From Arthrobacter zhaoxinii (lineage in GTDB: Bacteria; Actinomycetota; Actinomycetes; Actinomycetales; Micrococcaceae), in contig NZ_JANFLT010000005.1 in assembly GCF_024385505.1 (NCBI RefSeq), forward strand, positions 186,001-250,000: a DNA stretch of 64,000 bases. Direction: 5' to 3'. The notes beneath the pieces are model-generated. The model was not told the origin of the DNA. It did no database searches and was given only the letters and a program-made list of their open reading frames with translations. A program made the position numbers and the translations under genes. Positions within the stretch are counted from its first letter, which is position 1. Each line of letters begins with the position of its first letter. Positions 8,657-17,345 of this stretch are shown piece by piece.

Positions 8657-9621
8657 TGCCCATTGACGACGTTGTCCTGAGCTTCACTCCCGCCTCGCTG
8701 ATGCTCCTGAATGCGGTGCTGGCGTTCATCATTCTGGGTATCGCCCTCGAGGTGCGTCCGGCGGACTTCCGTGCGGTGGCGCGCAGCCCGAAGGCGGTGC
8801 TGCTGGGGATCTGCGCCCAGTACCTGGTGCTGCCCGCCGTGACGGTCGGCCTGGCACTGGTGCTTCGGGTGCCGGCATCCATTGCCCTGGGCATGATCCT
8901 CGTGGCCTGCTGTCCGCCCGGCGGCATCTCCAACGTGCTGACCCACCGGGCGCACGGCAATGTTGCCCTGTCTGCTTCCATGACCGCCGTCTCCAATCTG
9001 GTGGCGATTGCCGTGATGCCGCTGAACGTGGCCCTGTGGGCGCGGCTGAATCCCGCGACGGCAGGGTTGATGCGGAACTTCTCCCTGGACCGGTGGGACA
9101 TGCTGGTCCAAGTCCTGCTGATCATCGGCGTGCCCTTCGCCGTTGGCATGCCGCTGGCCCGGCGCTTCCCTGCGGTGATCGACATTGTTCGCCCCTGGGT
9201 GCAGCGGATCGGCCTGGTGGCGTTGCTGGTGTTCATCGTGGCCGGCACCGCCAGCAACCTCGGCCCCCTGCGGGAGCATCTGGGCACGATTTTCCTGGTG
9301 GTGCTGCTGCATGACGCGGTGGCGCTGGCCGTGGGGTACTGGACCGCAGCGGCGGTGCGGCTGGACGAGCCGAGCCGGCGGGCCTTTACCTTCGAAGTAG
9401 GCGCCCGCAACACCGGACTCGGCCTGGGTCTGACGCTGACCTTCTTCGCCGGGCTGGGCGGCATGGCCATGGTTGCCGCCTGGTGGGGCATCTGGGACAT
9501 CCTGGCCGGACTGCTGCTGGCTGCCTGGTGGCGGCGGCGGGATGCGCGGCGCGGTACGGCGGCCGCGGCAGGGTCGACAGGATCAGCAGGACCGGCGGGG
9601 AATCGGGGGACAGGACGATGA
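8656..9621 (+). CDS. Bile acid:sodium symporter (BASS) family transporter
   Basis: The 321-residue membrane protein has about nine to ten hydrophobic helices, with CCPPGG at 85-90 and AHGNVALSASMT shortly after, both characteristic of the BASS/SBF fold. These carriers move organic anions with sodium. The C-terminus is a Gly/Ala/Thr-rich tail (from about residue 295) with no membrane segment, probably a poorly conserved extension. The start overlaps the monooxygenase stop by one base, and the stop overlaps the ATG of the following epimerase (ATGA). The bile-acid name is a family label only. Confidence 0.83.
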   Translation: MPIDDVVLSFTPASLMLLNAVLAFIILGIALEVRPADFRAVARSPKAVLLGICAQYLVLPAVTVGLALVLRVPASIALGMILVACCPPGGISNVLTHRAHGNVALSASMTAVSNLVAIAVMPLNVALWARLNPATAGLMRNFSLDRWDMLVQVLLIIGVPFAVGMPLARRFPAVIDIVRPWVQRIGLVALLVFIVAGTASNLGPLREHLGTIFLVVLLHDAVALAVGYWTAAAVRLDEPSRRAFTFEVGARNTGLGLGLTLTFFAGLGGMAMVAAWWGIWDILAGLLLAAWWRRRDARRGTAAAAGSTGSAGPAGNRGTGR

Positions 9622-10589
9622 CACGGGTCTGCGTGACCGGAGGCAACGGCTTCCTGGGCAGTGCGGTGGTCGCGGGATTAGCCGACCATCCGGAGATTTC
9701 GCATGTCCTCAGCCTCGACATCCGGGAACCCGCAGAGGAACGCCGGCTGGCGGGGGTCGAGTACGCCCTCGCGGATGTATGTTCCCCGGACGTCGCACGG
9801 CTGCTGCAGGCCCACCGGATCGACACCGTGGTCCATCTCGCCGCCATTGTGAATCCGGGGAAGAACACCACGCGGGAGCAGGAGTTCTCGGTGGACGTGG
9901 TGGGCTCGCGCAACGTACTCGCGGCCTGCATTTCCTCGGGCGTGAAGCACGTGGTCATTTCCTCCTCGGGGGCCGCCTACGGCTATCACCGGGACAACCC
10001 GGAGTGGCTCACTGAATCCGATGCGCTGCGGGGCAATGACGAGTTTGCCTACTCCCTGCACAAACGGCTGGTCGAAGAGGAGCTGGCCCGGGTCCGTGCC
10101 GAACATCCCGAACTGCAGCAGACCATCTTCCGGATCGGGACCATCCTGGGCGAGCGGGTCCGCAACCAGATCACCGCGCTTTTCGACGCGCCGCGGCTGC
10201 TGCGCGTCGCCGGCAGCGAATCCCCGTTTGTGTTCATCTGGGACGAGGATGTCGCCGGGATCATGGTGCAGGCCGTCGTCACGGGACGCAGCGGCATTTT
10301 CAACGTCGCCGGAGACGGCGCCCTGACTGTCCGGGAGATAGCGGGATTGATGGGCAAGAGGACCGTGACGGTTCCCGCGCCGGTCCTGGCAGCCGCGCTC
10401 CGGCTGGGACACCGGCTGCGGCTGACCGTCCACGGGCCGGAGCAGGTGAGGTTCCTGCGCTACCGGCCCGTGCTGGACAACACCGCGCTCAAGCAGGAGT
10501 TCGGTTTTACCCCCACGCGCACGAGCCGGGAAGCGTTCCTCGCGTTCCGTGCCGCGAGGAACGCTGCCCGGGACATACGTCAGAAGTAG
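9618..10589 (+). CDS. NAD-dependent epimerase/dehydratase (extended SDR)
   Basis: The 323-residue protein opens MTRVCVTGGNGFLGSA, the TGxxGxxG dinucleotide motif of extended short-chain dehydrogenases. It has the catalytic YSLHK (Tyr145 and Lys149), with SSSGAAYG just upstream as the serine-containing strand. NVAGDGALTVREIA is typical of the C-terminal substrate domain. ATG at 9618 overlaps the stop of the transporter gene as ATGA, indicating coupling. Members epimerise, reduce or dehydrate nucleotide sugars, or act on sterols and phenylpropanoids. The operon partners argue against a purely cell-wall sugar role. Its 3' end overlaps the convergent sigma-factor gene by ten bases. Confidence 0.85.
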   Translation: MTRVCVTGGNGFLGSAVVAGLADHPEISHVLSLDIREPAEERRLAGVEYALADVCSPDVARLLQAHRIDTVVHLAAIVNPGKNTTREQEFSVDVVGSRNVLAACISSGVKHVVISSSGAAYGYHRDNPEWLTESDALRGNDEFAYSLHKRLVEEELARVRAEHPELQQTIFRIGTILGERVRNQITALFDAPRLLRVAGSESPFVFIWDEDVAGIMVQAVVTGRSGIFNVAGDGALTVREIAGLMGKRTVTVPAPVLAAALRLGHRLRLTVHGPEQVRFLRYRPVLDNTALKQEFGFTPTRTSREAFLAFRAARNAARDIRQK

Positions 10590-11602
10590 GAAACGCCGTT
10601 CGTCTTGAAGGGAAGTCCCAGCCCGCCGGCTACCTCGGCGAGGACTTCCGGGCAGAAGAAGTACAGCCGGAGTTCGGCAATCAGCGGCTCTCCGTGGGCG
10701 CAGCTGAGGCGTACCACGTCCGCCACAACCTCGGGCGTGTCCGGTGAATCCTTGGGTCGCTCCCACAGGAGGATCACGTCCTCACCGTCATAGCTGTGCA
10801 CGCTGGCCCGGTACAGCTCCGCTGCGTCGGGTCCGAAGGTGTGCGTCATGGATCCGGTGCGGATCTCCTCGTGCCCGGTTTCGCTGACGTTGCCGATCAC
10901 CTCCGTGCGTCCGCCGGTCAGGAACAGGCTGACCATGGCGTCAATATCGTAGGAGTTGAAGGCGTCGGCCAGGCGGCGGAGCAGTTCGGGGTGCCCGGCC
11001 GGCGGCGTCGCATTGGTTCCGGAGCCCGCCGCCGAGTCGTCGTCGTCGGAAACAGATAGGCCCGCCTGTGCCGCTGCCAGCGTGCCCCGGCCGCGGTGAA
11101 GCGCGGACTTCACCGCTCCGGTGGTGGTGTCCAGCATTTCCGCGATCTCGGCCAGAGAGTAGGAGAACACATCCTTAAGGACCACGCAGACCCGCTCCCG
11201 CGGGGGCAGGACCAGCAGTACGTGCCCCAGCGCGGACTCCACCGCCAGCGATGTCAGGGGATCCGCGGCGTCGCCGTCGGGCAGGTCCGCGCCCGGTTCG
11301 CTGAAGTCCTGTACCGAAATCCGGCCGCTGCGGCGCAGGGAGTCCAACCAGGTGTTCGTGGCGATGCGGATCAGCCAGGCCTGGACATTCCGGATCGGTT
11401 CGTGCCGCTGCGAGGCCTCGGCCAGGCCCTTGACCAGGGTTTCCTGCAGCAGATCCTCGGCATCCCAGACGGTCCCGGTCAGCCGGCGGCAATAACGGTA
11501 AACGGCCGGACGTACAGGCTCGAGGGCGACGAGGAAGTTCCGCCGGGCCTGTCGAAGTTCACCGGCATGTACGTTTACCGGTTCCGGTTTCTCTGTTGTC
11601 AC
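10580..11602 (-). CDS. ECF sigma factor with C-terminal SnoaL-like domain
   Basis: An extracytoplasmic-function sigma factor. Region 2 contains VWDAEDLLQETLVKGL and NVQAWLIRIATNTWLDSLR. Region 4 contains LPPRERVCVVLKDVFSYSLAEIAEML and TTGAVKSALHRGRGTL. After a linker of about 30 residues comes a domain of some 130 residues (LLRRLADAFNSYDIDAMVSLF onward) resembling the NTF2/SnoaL extensions that replace separate anti-sigma factors in some ECF groups. The GTG at 11602 is preferred because CAGGAG lies five bases upstream of it; an ATG at 11620 gives a six-residue longer product. It is convergent with the epimerase, overlapping it by ten bases. Target promoters are unknown. Confidence 0.88.
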   Translation of the reverse strand: MTTEKPEPVNVHAGELRQARRNFLVALEPVRPAVYRYCRRLTGTVWDAEDLLQETLVKGLAEASQRHEPIRNVQAWLIRIATNTWLDSLRRSGRISVQDFSEPGADLPDGDAADPLTSLAVESALGHVLLVLPPRERVCVVLKDVFSYSLAEIAEMLDTTTGAVKSALHRGRGTLAAAQAGLSVSDDDDSAAGSGTNATPPAGHPELLRRLADAFNSYDIDAMVSLFLTGGRTEVIGNVSETGHEEIRTGSMTHTFGPDAAELYRASVHSYDGEDVILLWERPKDSPDTPEVVADVVRLSCAHGEPLIAELRLYFFCPEVLAEVAGGLGLPFKTNGVSYF

Positions 11603-11773
11603 TGACACTCCTGGCTCCATCCCGTGAGGCCGCGCGGCGGCATTTGCGTCAACAATGGCATTTCCACCGTTGCGTTACCGGGTAGACGCACGGGAGGGGC
11701 CAAAAGATACGTCCGGCTCCAAACCGCCCGCGGCTCACCCGGACGCACTGGCCACGGCGGCGGTGTGCTGTTG

Positions 11774-11779
11774 TAAAGT
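11774..11779 (+). promoter_or_regulatory. Candidate -10 box of the leuS leader transcript
   Basis: TAAAGT matches the actinobacterial TANNNT -10 pattern. With the usual spacing the transcript would start at the A of the leader peptide ATG at 11786, making the leader mRNA leaderless. The -35 region is not clear. Confidence 0.45.
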
Positions 11780-11785
11780 GGAGAA

Positions 11786-11812
11786 ATGATCGCAGTACTC
11801 CTCCTTAGCTAG
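11786..11812 (+). CDS. Leucine leader peptide of leuS (MIAVLLLS)
   Basis: An eight-codon open frame, ATG to TAG, with three consecutive leucine codons (CTC CTC CTT) before Ser-stop. It is followed at once by an 8-9 bp hairpin (11812-11834) and then a hairpin with a T-run (11836-11860), and lies about 140 bases before leuS. Position, codon content and following structures fit a leader peptide sensing charged leucyl-tRNA. The same Leu-Leu-Leu-Ser core appears in the leader before leuA in this window, which strengthens the call. Too short for any similarity test alone. Confidence 0.65.
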   Translation: MIAVLLLS

Positions 11813-11860
11813 CCGCGCACCGTCCGTGCGCGGCCGCCCCTTGCTTGTCGAGGGGCTTTT
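11812..11860 (+). promoter_or_regulatory. leuS attenuator: hairpin plus intrinsic terminator
   Basis: CCGCGCAC and GTGCGCGG form a perfect stem (11813-11833), extendable by one pair. GCCCCT and AGGGGC (11836-11856) form a second stem followed by TTTT and a GT-rich stretch, an intrinsic terminator well before the leuS start. The remaining leader to 11952 shows no other gene. Together with the upstream leader peptide this is the architecture of ribosome-mediated attenuation. The antiterminator pairing could not be resolved by eye. Confidence 0.6.
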
Positions 11861-11952
11861 GTGTGTCTGGGGAGGACCCAAAATCTTAGGGCCGGATTTA
11901 CCGCCGGCCCGCAGCGCGGATCGATTTTCTTTGAGGACAGAGGCGAAGCATA

Positions 11953-14451
11953 GTGAGCACGCAGTCACAGACTGATCAGCAGGAAGAGGCCGTCTACAGT
12001 TTCGCGGCCATCGAGCAGAAATGGCCGAAGGTCTGGGATGACCTCGGCGTTTTCACCCCTGCCGACGACGGCTCGCGCGAACGACGCTACGTACTGGACA
12101 TGTTCCCGTACCCCTCCGGCGACCTGCACATGGGCCACGCCGAAGCGTTCGCGATGGGCGACGTCGTCGCCCGTTACTGGCGCCAGCGCGGGTATGACGT
12201 GCTGCACCCGATCGGCTGGGACTCGTTCGGCCTGCCCGCGGAGAACGCGGCCATCAAGAACAACGCGCACCCCAGCGACTGGACCTACCGCAACATCGAG
12301 ACGCAGGCGGAGTCCTTCAAGCGCTACGCCATCAGCGTTGACTGGTCCCGCCGGATCCACACCTCGGACCCCGAGTACTACCGCTGGACCCAGTGGCTGT
12401 TCACCCGGTTCTACGAGCGCGGCCTGGCCTACCGGAAGAACTCCCCGGTCAACTGGTGCCCCAAGGACCAGACCGTGCTGGCCAACGAACAGGTAGTCAA
12501 CGGTGCCTGCGAACGCTGCGGCACCCAGGTCACCAAGAAATCGCTGAACCAGTGGTACTTCAAGATCACCGAGTACGCCGACCGCCTGCTCGATGACATG
12601 GAACAGCTCAAGGGCCACTGGCCCGAGCGTGTCCTGGCCATGCAGAAGAACTGGATCGGCCGCTCCGAGGGCGCGCACGTCCGGTTCAATATCGAGGCCG
12701 ACGGCGGCAAGCCCGCCGAGCAGGTCACCGTCTTCACCACCCGCCCGGACACCCTGGCCGGCGCCACCTTCTTCGTTGTCGCCGCGGACGCCCCGCTGGC
12801 ACTGGACCTGGTGACGGACGAGAACCGGAACGCCCTGCTGGACTACCGCGAATCGGTGAAGGCACTCTCGGACATCGAGCGGCAGTCCACCGAACGCGTC
12901 AAGACCGGCGTCTTCACCGGCCGCTACGCCGTGAACCCGCTGAACGGTGAGAAGCTGCCCGTCTGGGCCGCCGACTACGTGCTGGCGGACTACGGCACCG
13001 GCGCCATAATGGCCGTGCCGGCGCACGACCAGCGTGACCTGGACTTCGCCAAGACCTTTGACCTGCCCGTCAAGGCGGTGCTGGACACCGGTGAAGAGGA
13101 TCCCGCCGTCAGCGGCGTGGCCACCACCGGCGAAGGCACCCTGATCAACTCGGGCGCCCTGGACGGCCTGCCCAAGGCCGAAGCCATTCCCGCCGCCGTC
13201 CGGATGCTCGAGGAGCAGGGCACCGGCGAGAAGTTCGTGAACTTCCGCCTGCGTGACTGGCTGCTGTCCCGGCAGCGTTTCTGGGGCACGCCCATCCCCA
13301 TCATCCACTGCGAAAACTGCGGCGAGGTTCCGGTCCCCGATGACCAGCTGCCCGTCACGCTGCCCACCGGGCTGCGCGGCGAAGCACTGGCTCCGAAGGG
13401 CACCTCCCCGCTGGCCTCCGCCGAGGAATGGGTCAATGTGGCCTGCCCGAAGTGTGACGGTCCCGCTCGGCGCGATACCGACACCATGGACACCTTCGTG
13501 GATTCGTCCTGGTACTTCATGCGCTTCGTATCCCCGCACTTCACCGACGGTCCGTTCGATCCGGAAGCGGCAAAGAACTGGATGCCGGTCGGGCAGTACG
13601 TGGGCGGCGTCGAACACGCCATCCTGCACCTGCTCTATGCACGGTTCTTCACCAAGGTGGTCCATGACATGGGCCTGCTGGAAGCCAGCGAGCCGTTCGG
13701 TTCGCTGCTGAACCAGGGCCAGGTCCTCAACGGGGGCAAGGCCATGTCCAAGTCCCTGGGCAACGGCGTCGACCTGGGCCAGCAGCTGGACAAGTACGGC
13801 GTGGACGCTGTCCGCCTGACCATGATCTTCGCGTCCCCGCCGGAAGACGACGTCGACTGGGCGGACGTCTCGCCGTCGGGCTCCGCGAAGTTCCTGGCCC
13901 GCGCCTGGCGCCTGGGACAGGACATCACCAGCGAACCGGGCGTGGATTACTCGACGGGGGACCGGAAGCTGCGTGCCCTCACGCACCGGACCGTCGCCGA
14001 TGCCACTGAACTGCTGGAGAACAACAAGTTCAACGTGGTGGTCGCCAAGCTGATGGAGCTGGTCAACGCGACCCGCAAGGCCATCGACTCCGGTGCGGGT
14101 GCTGCCGATCCGGCAGTGCGCGAGGCCGCGGAAGCCGTCGCCGTCATGCTGAGCCTCTTCGCGCCCTACACGGCCGAGGACCTCTGGAACCTGCTGGGCC
14201 GCGACGCCTCGGTAGTGAACGCCGGCTGGCCCGCAGTGGACAAGACGCTGCTGGTGCAGGACACCGTCACCGCCGTTGTCCAGGTGCAGGGCAAGGTCCG
14301 TGACCGCCTGGAAGTTGCCGCCGACATCAGCGAAGAGGACCTGCGCGAAGCCGCGCTGGCGTCCGACGCCGTGCAGCGGTTCCTCGATGGACGCGGCATC
14401 CGGACGGTCATTGTCCGGGCGCCGAAGCTCGTCAACATCGTCCCGGCCTAG
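11953..14451 (+). CDS. leuS: Leucyl-tRNA synthetase
   Basis: The 832-residue class I synthetase attaches leucine to tRNA-Leu. Visible are the HIGH-type motif in [15 protein letters not shown] (HMGH at 59-62), [13 protein letters not shown], the zinc-type [21 protein letters not shown], the editing-domain [20 protein letters not shown] and [15 protein letters not shown], the KMSKS-type AMSKS at 597-601, and [12 protein letters not shown] in the C-terminal domain. The first residue of the signature is Ala rather than Lys. Start is GTG at 11953 with AGAGGCGAAG upstream. It is preceded by a leader peptide attenuator and followed 11 bases on by the DegV-family gene. Confidence 0.98.
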   Translation: MSTQSQTDQQEEAVYSFAAIEQKWPKVWDDLGVFTPADDGSRERRYVLDMFPYPSGDLHMGHAEAFAMGDVVARYWRQRGYDVLHPIGWDSFGLPAENAAIKNNAHPSDWTYRNIETQAESFKRYAISVDWSRRIHTSDPEYYRWTQWLFTRFYERGLAYRKNSPVNWCPKDQTVLANEQVVNGACERCGTQVTKKSLNQWYFKITEYADRLLDDMEQLKGHWPERVLAMQKNWIGRSEGAHVRFNIEADGGKPAEQVTVFTTRPDTLAGATFFVVAADAPLALDLVTDENRNALLDYRESVKALSDIERQSTERVKTGVFTGRYAVNPLNGEKLPVWAADYVLADYGTGAIMAVPAHDQRDLDFAKTFDLPVKAVLDTGEEDPAVSGVATTGEGTLINSGALDGLPKAEAIPAAVRMLEEQGTGEKFVNFRLRDWLLSRQRFWGTPIPIIHCENCGEVPVPDDQLPVTLPTGLRGEALAPKGTSPLASAEEWVNVACPKCDGPARRDTDTMDTFVDSSWYFMRFVSPHFTDGPFDPEAAKNWMPVGQYVGGVEHAILHLLYARFFTKVVHDMGLLEASEPFGSLLNQGQVLNGGKAMSKSLGNGVDLGQQLDKYGVDAVRLTMIFASPPEDDVDWADVSPSGSAKFLARAWRLGQDITSEPGVDYSTGDRKLRALTHRTVADATELLENNKFNVVVAKLMELVNATRKAIDSGAGAADPAVREAAEAVAVMLSLFAPYTAEDLWNLLGRDASVVNAGWPAVDKTLLVQDTVTAVVQVQGKVRDRLEVAADISEEDLREAALASDAVQRFLDGRGIRTVIVRAPKLVNIVPA

Positions 14452-14462
14452 GCCGCGGGGAC

Positions 14463-15569
14463 ATGGACTGGCTGGAACGGCTCGCTTCGCGGGCCAAGGG
14501 ACGGCAGCGGTTTCCCGCTGCCGTCCCCGGCCCGTCCGTGGGAGTGGTGACCGATTCGGCCTCCGCCCTGCCCGACGGATGGACGGAAGCGGCCCACGCG
14601 GGCGATTTCGTCCGGGTGGTTCCGATGCCCGTGATGATCGGGGACCAGATCTACGGCGAAGGATCCGCGGATCTGATTCCGGCCCTTGCCCTGGCCATGG
14701 CACAGGGCCACGAAGTGCGGACCTCCCGGCCTGCCCCGGGACAGTTCGAAGCGGCCTACCGCGAGCTTGCCGCGGCGGGCTGCACCGCCGTGGTGTCGAT
14801 CCATCTCTCCGGGCAGCTGTCCGGGACCGTGGATTCGGCACGGCTGGCCGCCCGTTCGGCCGACATCCCCGTGGAGGTCATCGACAGCGCGACGGCGGCC
14901 ATGGGCCTAGGATTCGCCGTGGCGGCCGCGACGGAGAGCGCCCGGGCCGGTGCCTCCGCCGCCGGGGTGGCGGCCTGCGCCCGGGTGGCAGCGGCCGAGT
15001 CCACCATCCTCTTCTATGTCCCCAGCCTGGACCAGCTGCGCCGGGGCGGGCGGATCGGTGCAGCGTCGGGCTGGCTGGGCACCCTGCTGGCCGTAAAGCC
15101 GATCCTGGTAGTACGCGACGGTAAAGTGCTTCCGCTGGAACGCGTCCGGACCGCGCCCAAGGCGCTGGCCCGGCTGGCCGAGCTCGTCCAGCAGGACATT
15201 GCTGGACGGACCGGCAAGGTCCGCGCCGCGGTGCACCATTTCGGCAACGCCACGGAAGCCGAACGGCTGGCCGGCGTCATCGGTGCTGCGGCGCCGGAGG
15301 TGGAAATTCTCATCTGCCCGCTGCCTGCCGTCCTGGCCGCACACGCGGGGCTGGGGGTGCTGGCAGTCGCCGTTGCGGGAGACGAACCGGCTCCGGACGA
15401 TACCGCGGCGTCGGCCGACAGGGCTCCCGCCGCCACCGACGCAGGCGGCGCAGCGGGCGGCGGCCCAGTAGGCGGCGGCGCAGCGGGCGGCAAGGCGCCG
15501 GAAAAGCCGGTACCCGGGGACCCGGCGTTACGGGTGAAGTTCGCCGGAAGCAAAACGAAACGCGGATAA
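14463..15569 (+). CDS. DegV-family fatty-acid-binding protein
   Basis: The 368-residue protein has the DegV signature VGVVTDSASALPDGW (DSASALP at 31-37), HLSGQLSGT and DSATAAMGLGF, then SLDQLRRGGRIGAASGWLG. DegV/FakB proteins bind fatty acids, in Firmicutes as partners of the fatty-acid kinase FakA. No FakA is seen here. A Gly/Ala-rich tail from about residue 305 extends the protein beyond the usual 280 residues, ending DPALRVKFAGSKTKRG. This last part is duplicated at 24736-24819 beyond the sugar island. It follows leuS closely and is probably co-transcribed. Confidence 0.9.
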   Translation: MDWLERLASRAKGRQRFPAAVPGPSVGVVTDSASALPDGWTEAAHAGDFVRVVPMPVMIGDQIYGEGSADLIPALALAMAQGHEVRTSRPAPGQFEAAYRELAAAGCTAVVSIHLSGQLSGTVDSARLAARSADIPVEVIDSATAAMGLGFAVAAATESARAGASAAGVAACARVAAAESTILFYVPSLDQLRRGGRIGAASGWLGTLLAVKPILVVRDGKVLPLERVRTAPKALARLAELVQQDIAGRTGKVRAAVHHFGNATEAERLAGVIGAAAPEVEILICPLPAVLAAHAGLGVLAVAVAGDEPAPDDTAASADRAPAATDAGGAAGGGPVGGGAAGGKAPEKPVPGDPALRVKFAGSKTKRG

Positions 15570-15668
15570 CCCTCGTGCCGCGCATGGCCCCGGTGCCCGC
15601 TTTTTGCGGCGGTCCTGTCCTCAACAGTGCCGTTTCGGGCTGCGGCACGCTCCTGCCGGTCCACCGGC
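15485..15668 (+). repeat. Left copy of a ~184-bp direct repeat flanking the island
   Basis: This segment covers the last 28 codons of the DegV-family gene and about 100 bases of downstream spacer. It recurs at 24736-24918 with roughly ten differences and one single-base indel. The last 75 or so bases are identical. Sequence similarity stops at CCACCGGC, where the left copy runs into the island and the right copy continues to comEA. Confidence 0.92.
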
Positions 15669-15681
15669 TCTAGGATTCTTC

Positions 15682-15736
15682 AGAAGCGTTCGAGAAGCGT
15701 TCGAGAAGCGTTCGAGAAGCGTTCGAGAAGCGAAAG
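15682..15736 (+). repeat. 11-bp tandem repeat at the island edge
   Basis: Four exact copies of AGAAGCGTTCG and a partial fifth start 14 bases inside the left island boundary. No gene covers them. They may mark the junction of rearranged DNA. Confidence 0.88.
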
Positions 15737-16109
15737 CCTGTTTCCATACGGATCAAACAATCGTTGATGACTCGGGTACCGATGAGAATACTCGCTGGTT
15801 CGGCTATCGAATGGGTCATATTTTCCTACCCGATAAGAGGAACTGCGGGGTATCTCGGAAGGAACCATCTTATAAAGCAGGTAAACCAACGACGTGCGGC
15901 GGCACGGTTGAATTTGGGCAATGCAAAAAGGGTTTCCGTCTCTGCTCATATGGGTCTGAGCCGCGGAATTGAGTCATCCGGTGGCTTACGCAAGCTAGTT
16001 ATCCTGCGTCCTAGCCTGGGAGTGGGGTAGTAGGAATGACCCTTTACTTCGGCAATAAACTAACGGGGGACATTAGGGCTCGAAAGTCGTGACGGTTCCT
16101 GTCGTCGCC

Positions 16110-16150
16110 GCTAACACACCATGTACTCCTTGAGTACATGGTGTGTTAGC
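16110..16150. repeat. Perfect 19-bp inverted repeat with 3-base loop
   Basis: The left arm 16110-16128 and the right arm 16132-16150 are exact reverse complements (GCTAACACACCATGTACTC on the left) around the loop CTT. No T-run follows, so it is not a classical terminator. It could be a recombination or protein-binding site, a cruciform, or a structured RNA element. Confidence 0.9.
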
Positions 16151-16671
16151 CGGTTCTACAACAGTCGAGGGGTCACCGGTCCGTCAAACTGACTCTAGGC
16201 ACGAGCCAGGGGGTAAAGCTTTCATGGAATCCACTGCCCGATCCCCGCAATTTCTGTGCTCGTACCTTTTATACGTTGCCTTTCGAGCGGATGGCAATGA
16301 AATCTGCTTGACTTGCTTTCCCGGGCAACCCCGAGAGGCAGCGTCGACTAACAGCGAGGTTCGATCTTGAGAATGGGCCCCGGAGTGAGAGGATAAACGA
16401 TGACTCTGGCATGTGTCAGCGCTGTTCTTTCACCTCGGCTTTCACCATGGCGGCCGCTGGCGAGTCGGGCTCGGCGCAAGTCAGTAGTACCTGACAGGTC
16501 CGGCGATCTGCAGTCAGTGATATTCCTCGGCCCTTCCAGTCGTTCCGCTCGAGCCTCCGGAAACAGAATCGCCCAATTGAATTTCTTATTCTATGCTTGC
16601 GCTACTGGTCACTCGAGACATTCCAACAGGGACCTTGGTGAACTTGTGATCCTCAAATCCGGAAGGTGAGC

Positions 16672-17313
16672 ATGCCCGACGACGAGACTAATCCGCTGTT
16701 CCTAACGCGGCGGCTAGTGCAGGAGGCAACGGGAGCACGGGTCATCTGGGACTTCGATGGCGTGGTAGGCCATACTGAGCCGTTGCACGAGGTCAGCTAC
16801 AGAGAGCTGGCCTATAGGCGGGGATACTCCTACGAGCCAAACTTTTTCGATGCCTTGGTCGGGCATACAGAGCAGTGGATCTGGGAGAAACTTATTGCTG
16901 ACGGTTTCCCGGCGTCATTGGATGAAATATCTGGGCTGCATCGGGAGCGGGGGAAGGTTGTCGCACATCTCGCTCTGGATGGCCTTCAACCATCCTGGCT
17001 GGCTGCGACCCTGATGCCGGCGCTGGCGTCCGTTGCTTCGCATCAGGTGGTCGTTTCCAATGGGGACCCCGATCTGATATCAGCTCTGCTCGATGCCTGG
17101 AACCTTGGATGCTTCGTGCAGGTGGCACGAAGGACTCCGGGTAGCGACAAGGAAGCTCTCTTCCGGGGGTTCTGCGCGCCTCCGTGCGTCGTTCTGGAAG
17201 ACAGCGATTCCTACTTGGCGCTGGGCAAGGAACTGGGAGCTTTCACTGTGGGCGTGCGGCATTCACATAACCTGCGGGCTGCACTAGAGGCGGATCTCAA
17301 AACTTACCTGTAA
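16672..17313 (+). CDS. HAD-superfamily hydrolase (phosphatase or phosphomutase-like)
   Basis: The 213-residue protein has the four HAD motifs: DFDGVV with the nucleophile Asp27 and acid Asp29, VVVSNGD (Ser129) as motif II, Lys160 in SDKEALF as motif III, and VVLEDSDS (Asp177, Asp179) as motif IV. HTEPLHEVSYREL after motif I is typical of the beta-phosphoglucomutase-like subfamily with a small helical cap. It probably removes phosphate from a sugar phosphate or similar small molecule in the cytoplasm. ATG at 16672 follows GGAAGG with a five-base spacer. It lies 32 bases before the 2-hydroxyacid dehydrogenase gene and is likely co-transcribed with it. Substrate unknown. Confidence 0.82.
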   Translation: MPDDETNPLFLTRRLVQEATGARVIWDFDGVVGHTEPLHEVSYRELAYRRGYSYEPNFFDALVGHTEQWIWEKLIADGFPASLDEISGLHRERGKVVAHLALDGLQPSWLAATLMPALASVASHQVVVSNGDPDLISALLDAWNLGCFVQVARRTPGSDKEALFRGFCAPPCVVLEDSDSYLALGKELGAFTVGVRHSHNLRAALEADLKTYL

Positions 17314-17345
17314 ACCACGTCAACCCGCACAGATCGAGGACCACG

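Larger units (their letters stand above)
15570..16671. other. Gene-free left arm of the island
   Basis: About 1.1 kb without a convincing gene. It holds the rest of the left direct repeat, an 11-bp tandem array (15682-15736), a visibly less GC-rich stretch (15740-15960) and the perfect hairpin at 16110-16150. Short open frames exist (for example 15764-16030 and 16400-16669) but show no recognisable domain, no convincing ribosome-binding site and no codon bias like the neighbours. This could be decayed mobile-element DNA or a long 5' region of the HAD gene. Confidence 0.6.

Noticed and set aside
11621-11952. T-box riboswitch before leuS
   Set aside because: No T-box core motif or specifier stem was seen; a leader peptide with Leu codons explains the region better.
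11965-14841. Long minus-strand open frame opposite leuS
   Set aside because: Mirror of leuS codon bias; low-complexity product without domains.
15764-16030. 88-codon frame in the island left arm
   Set aside because: No domain, weak start context, and it lies in DNA with repeats and a hairpin.
16400-16669. 89-codon frame before the HAD gene
   Set aside because: Composition unlike a real protein and overlapping the HAD ribosome-binding site.
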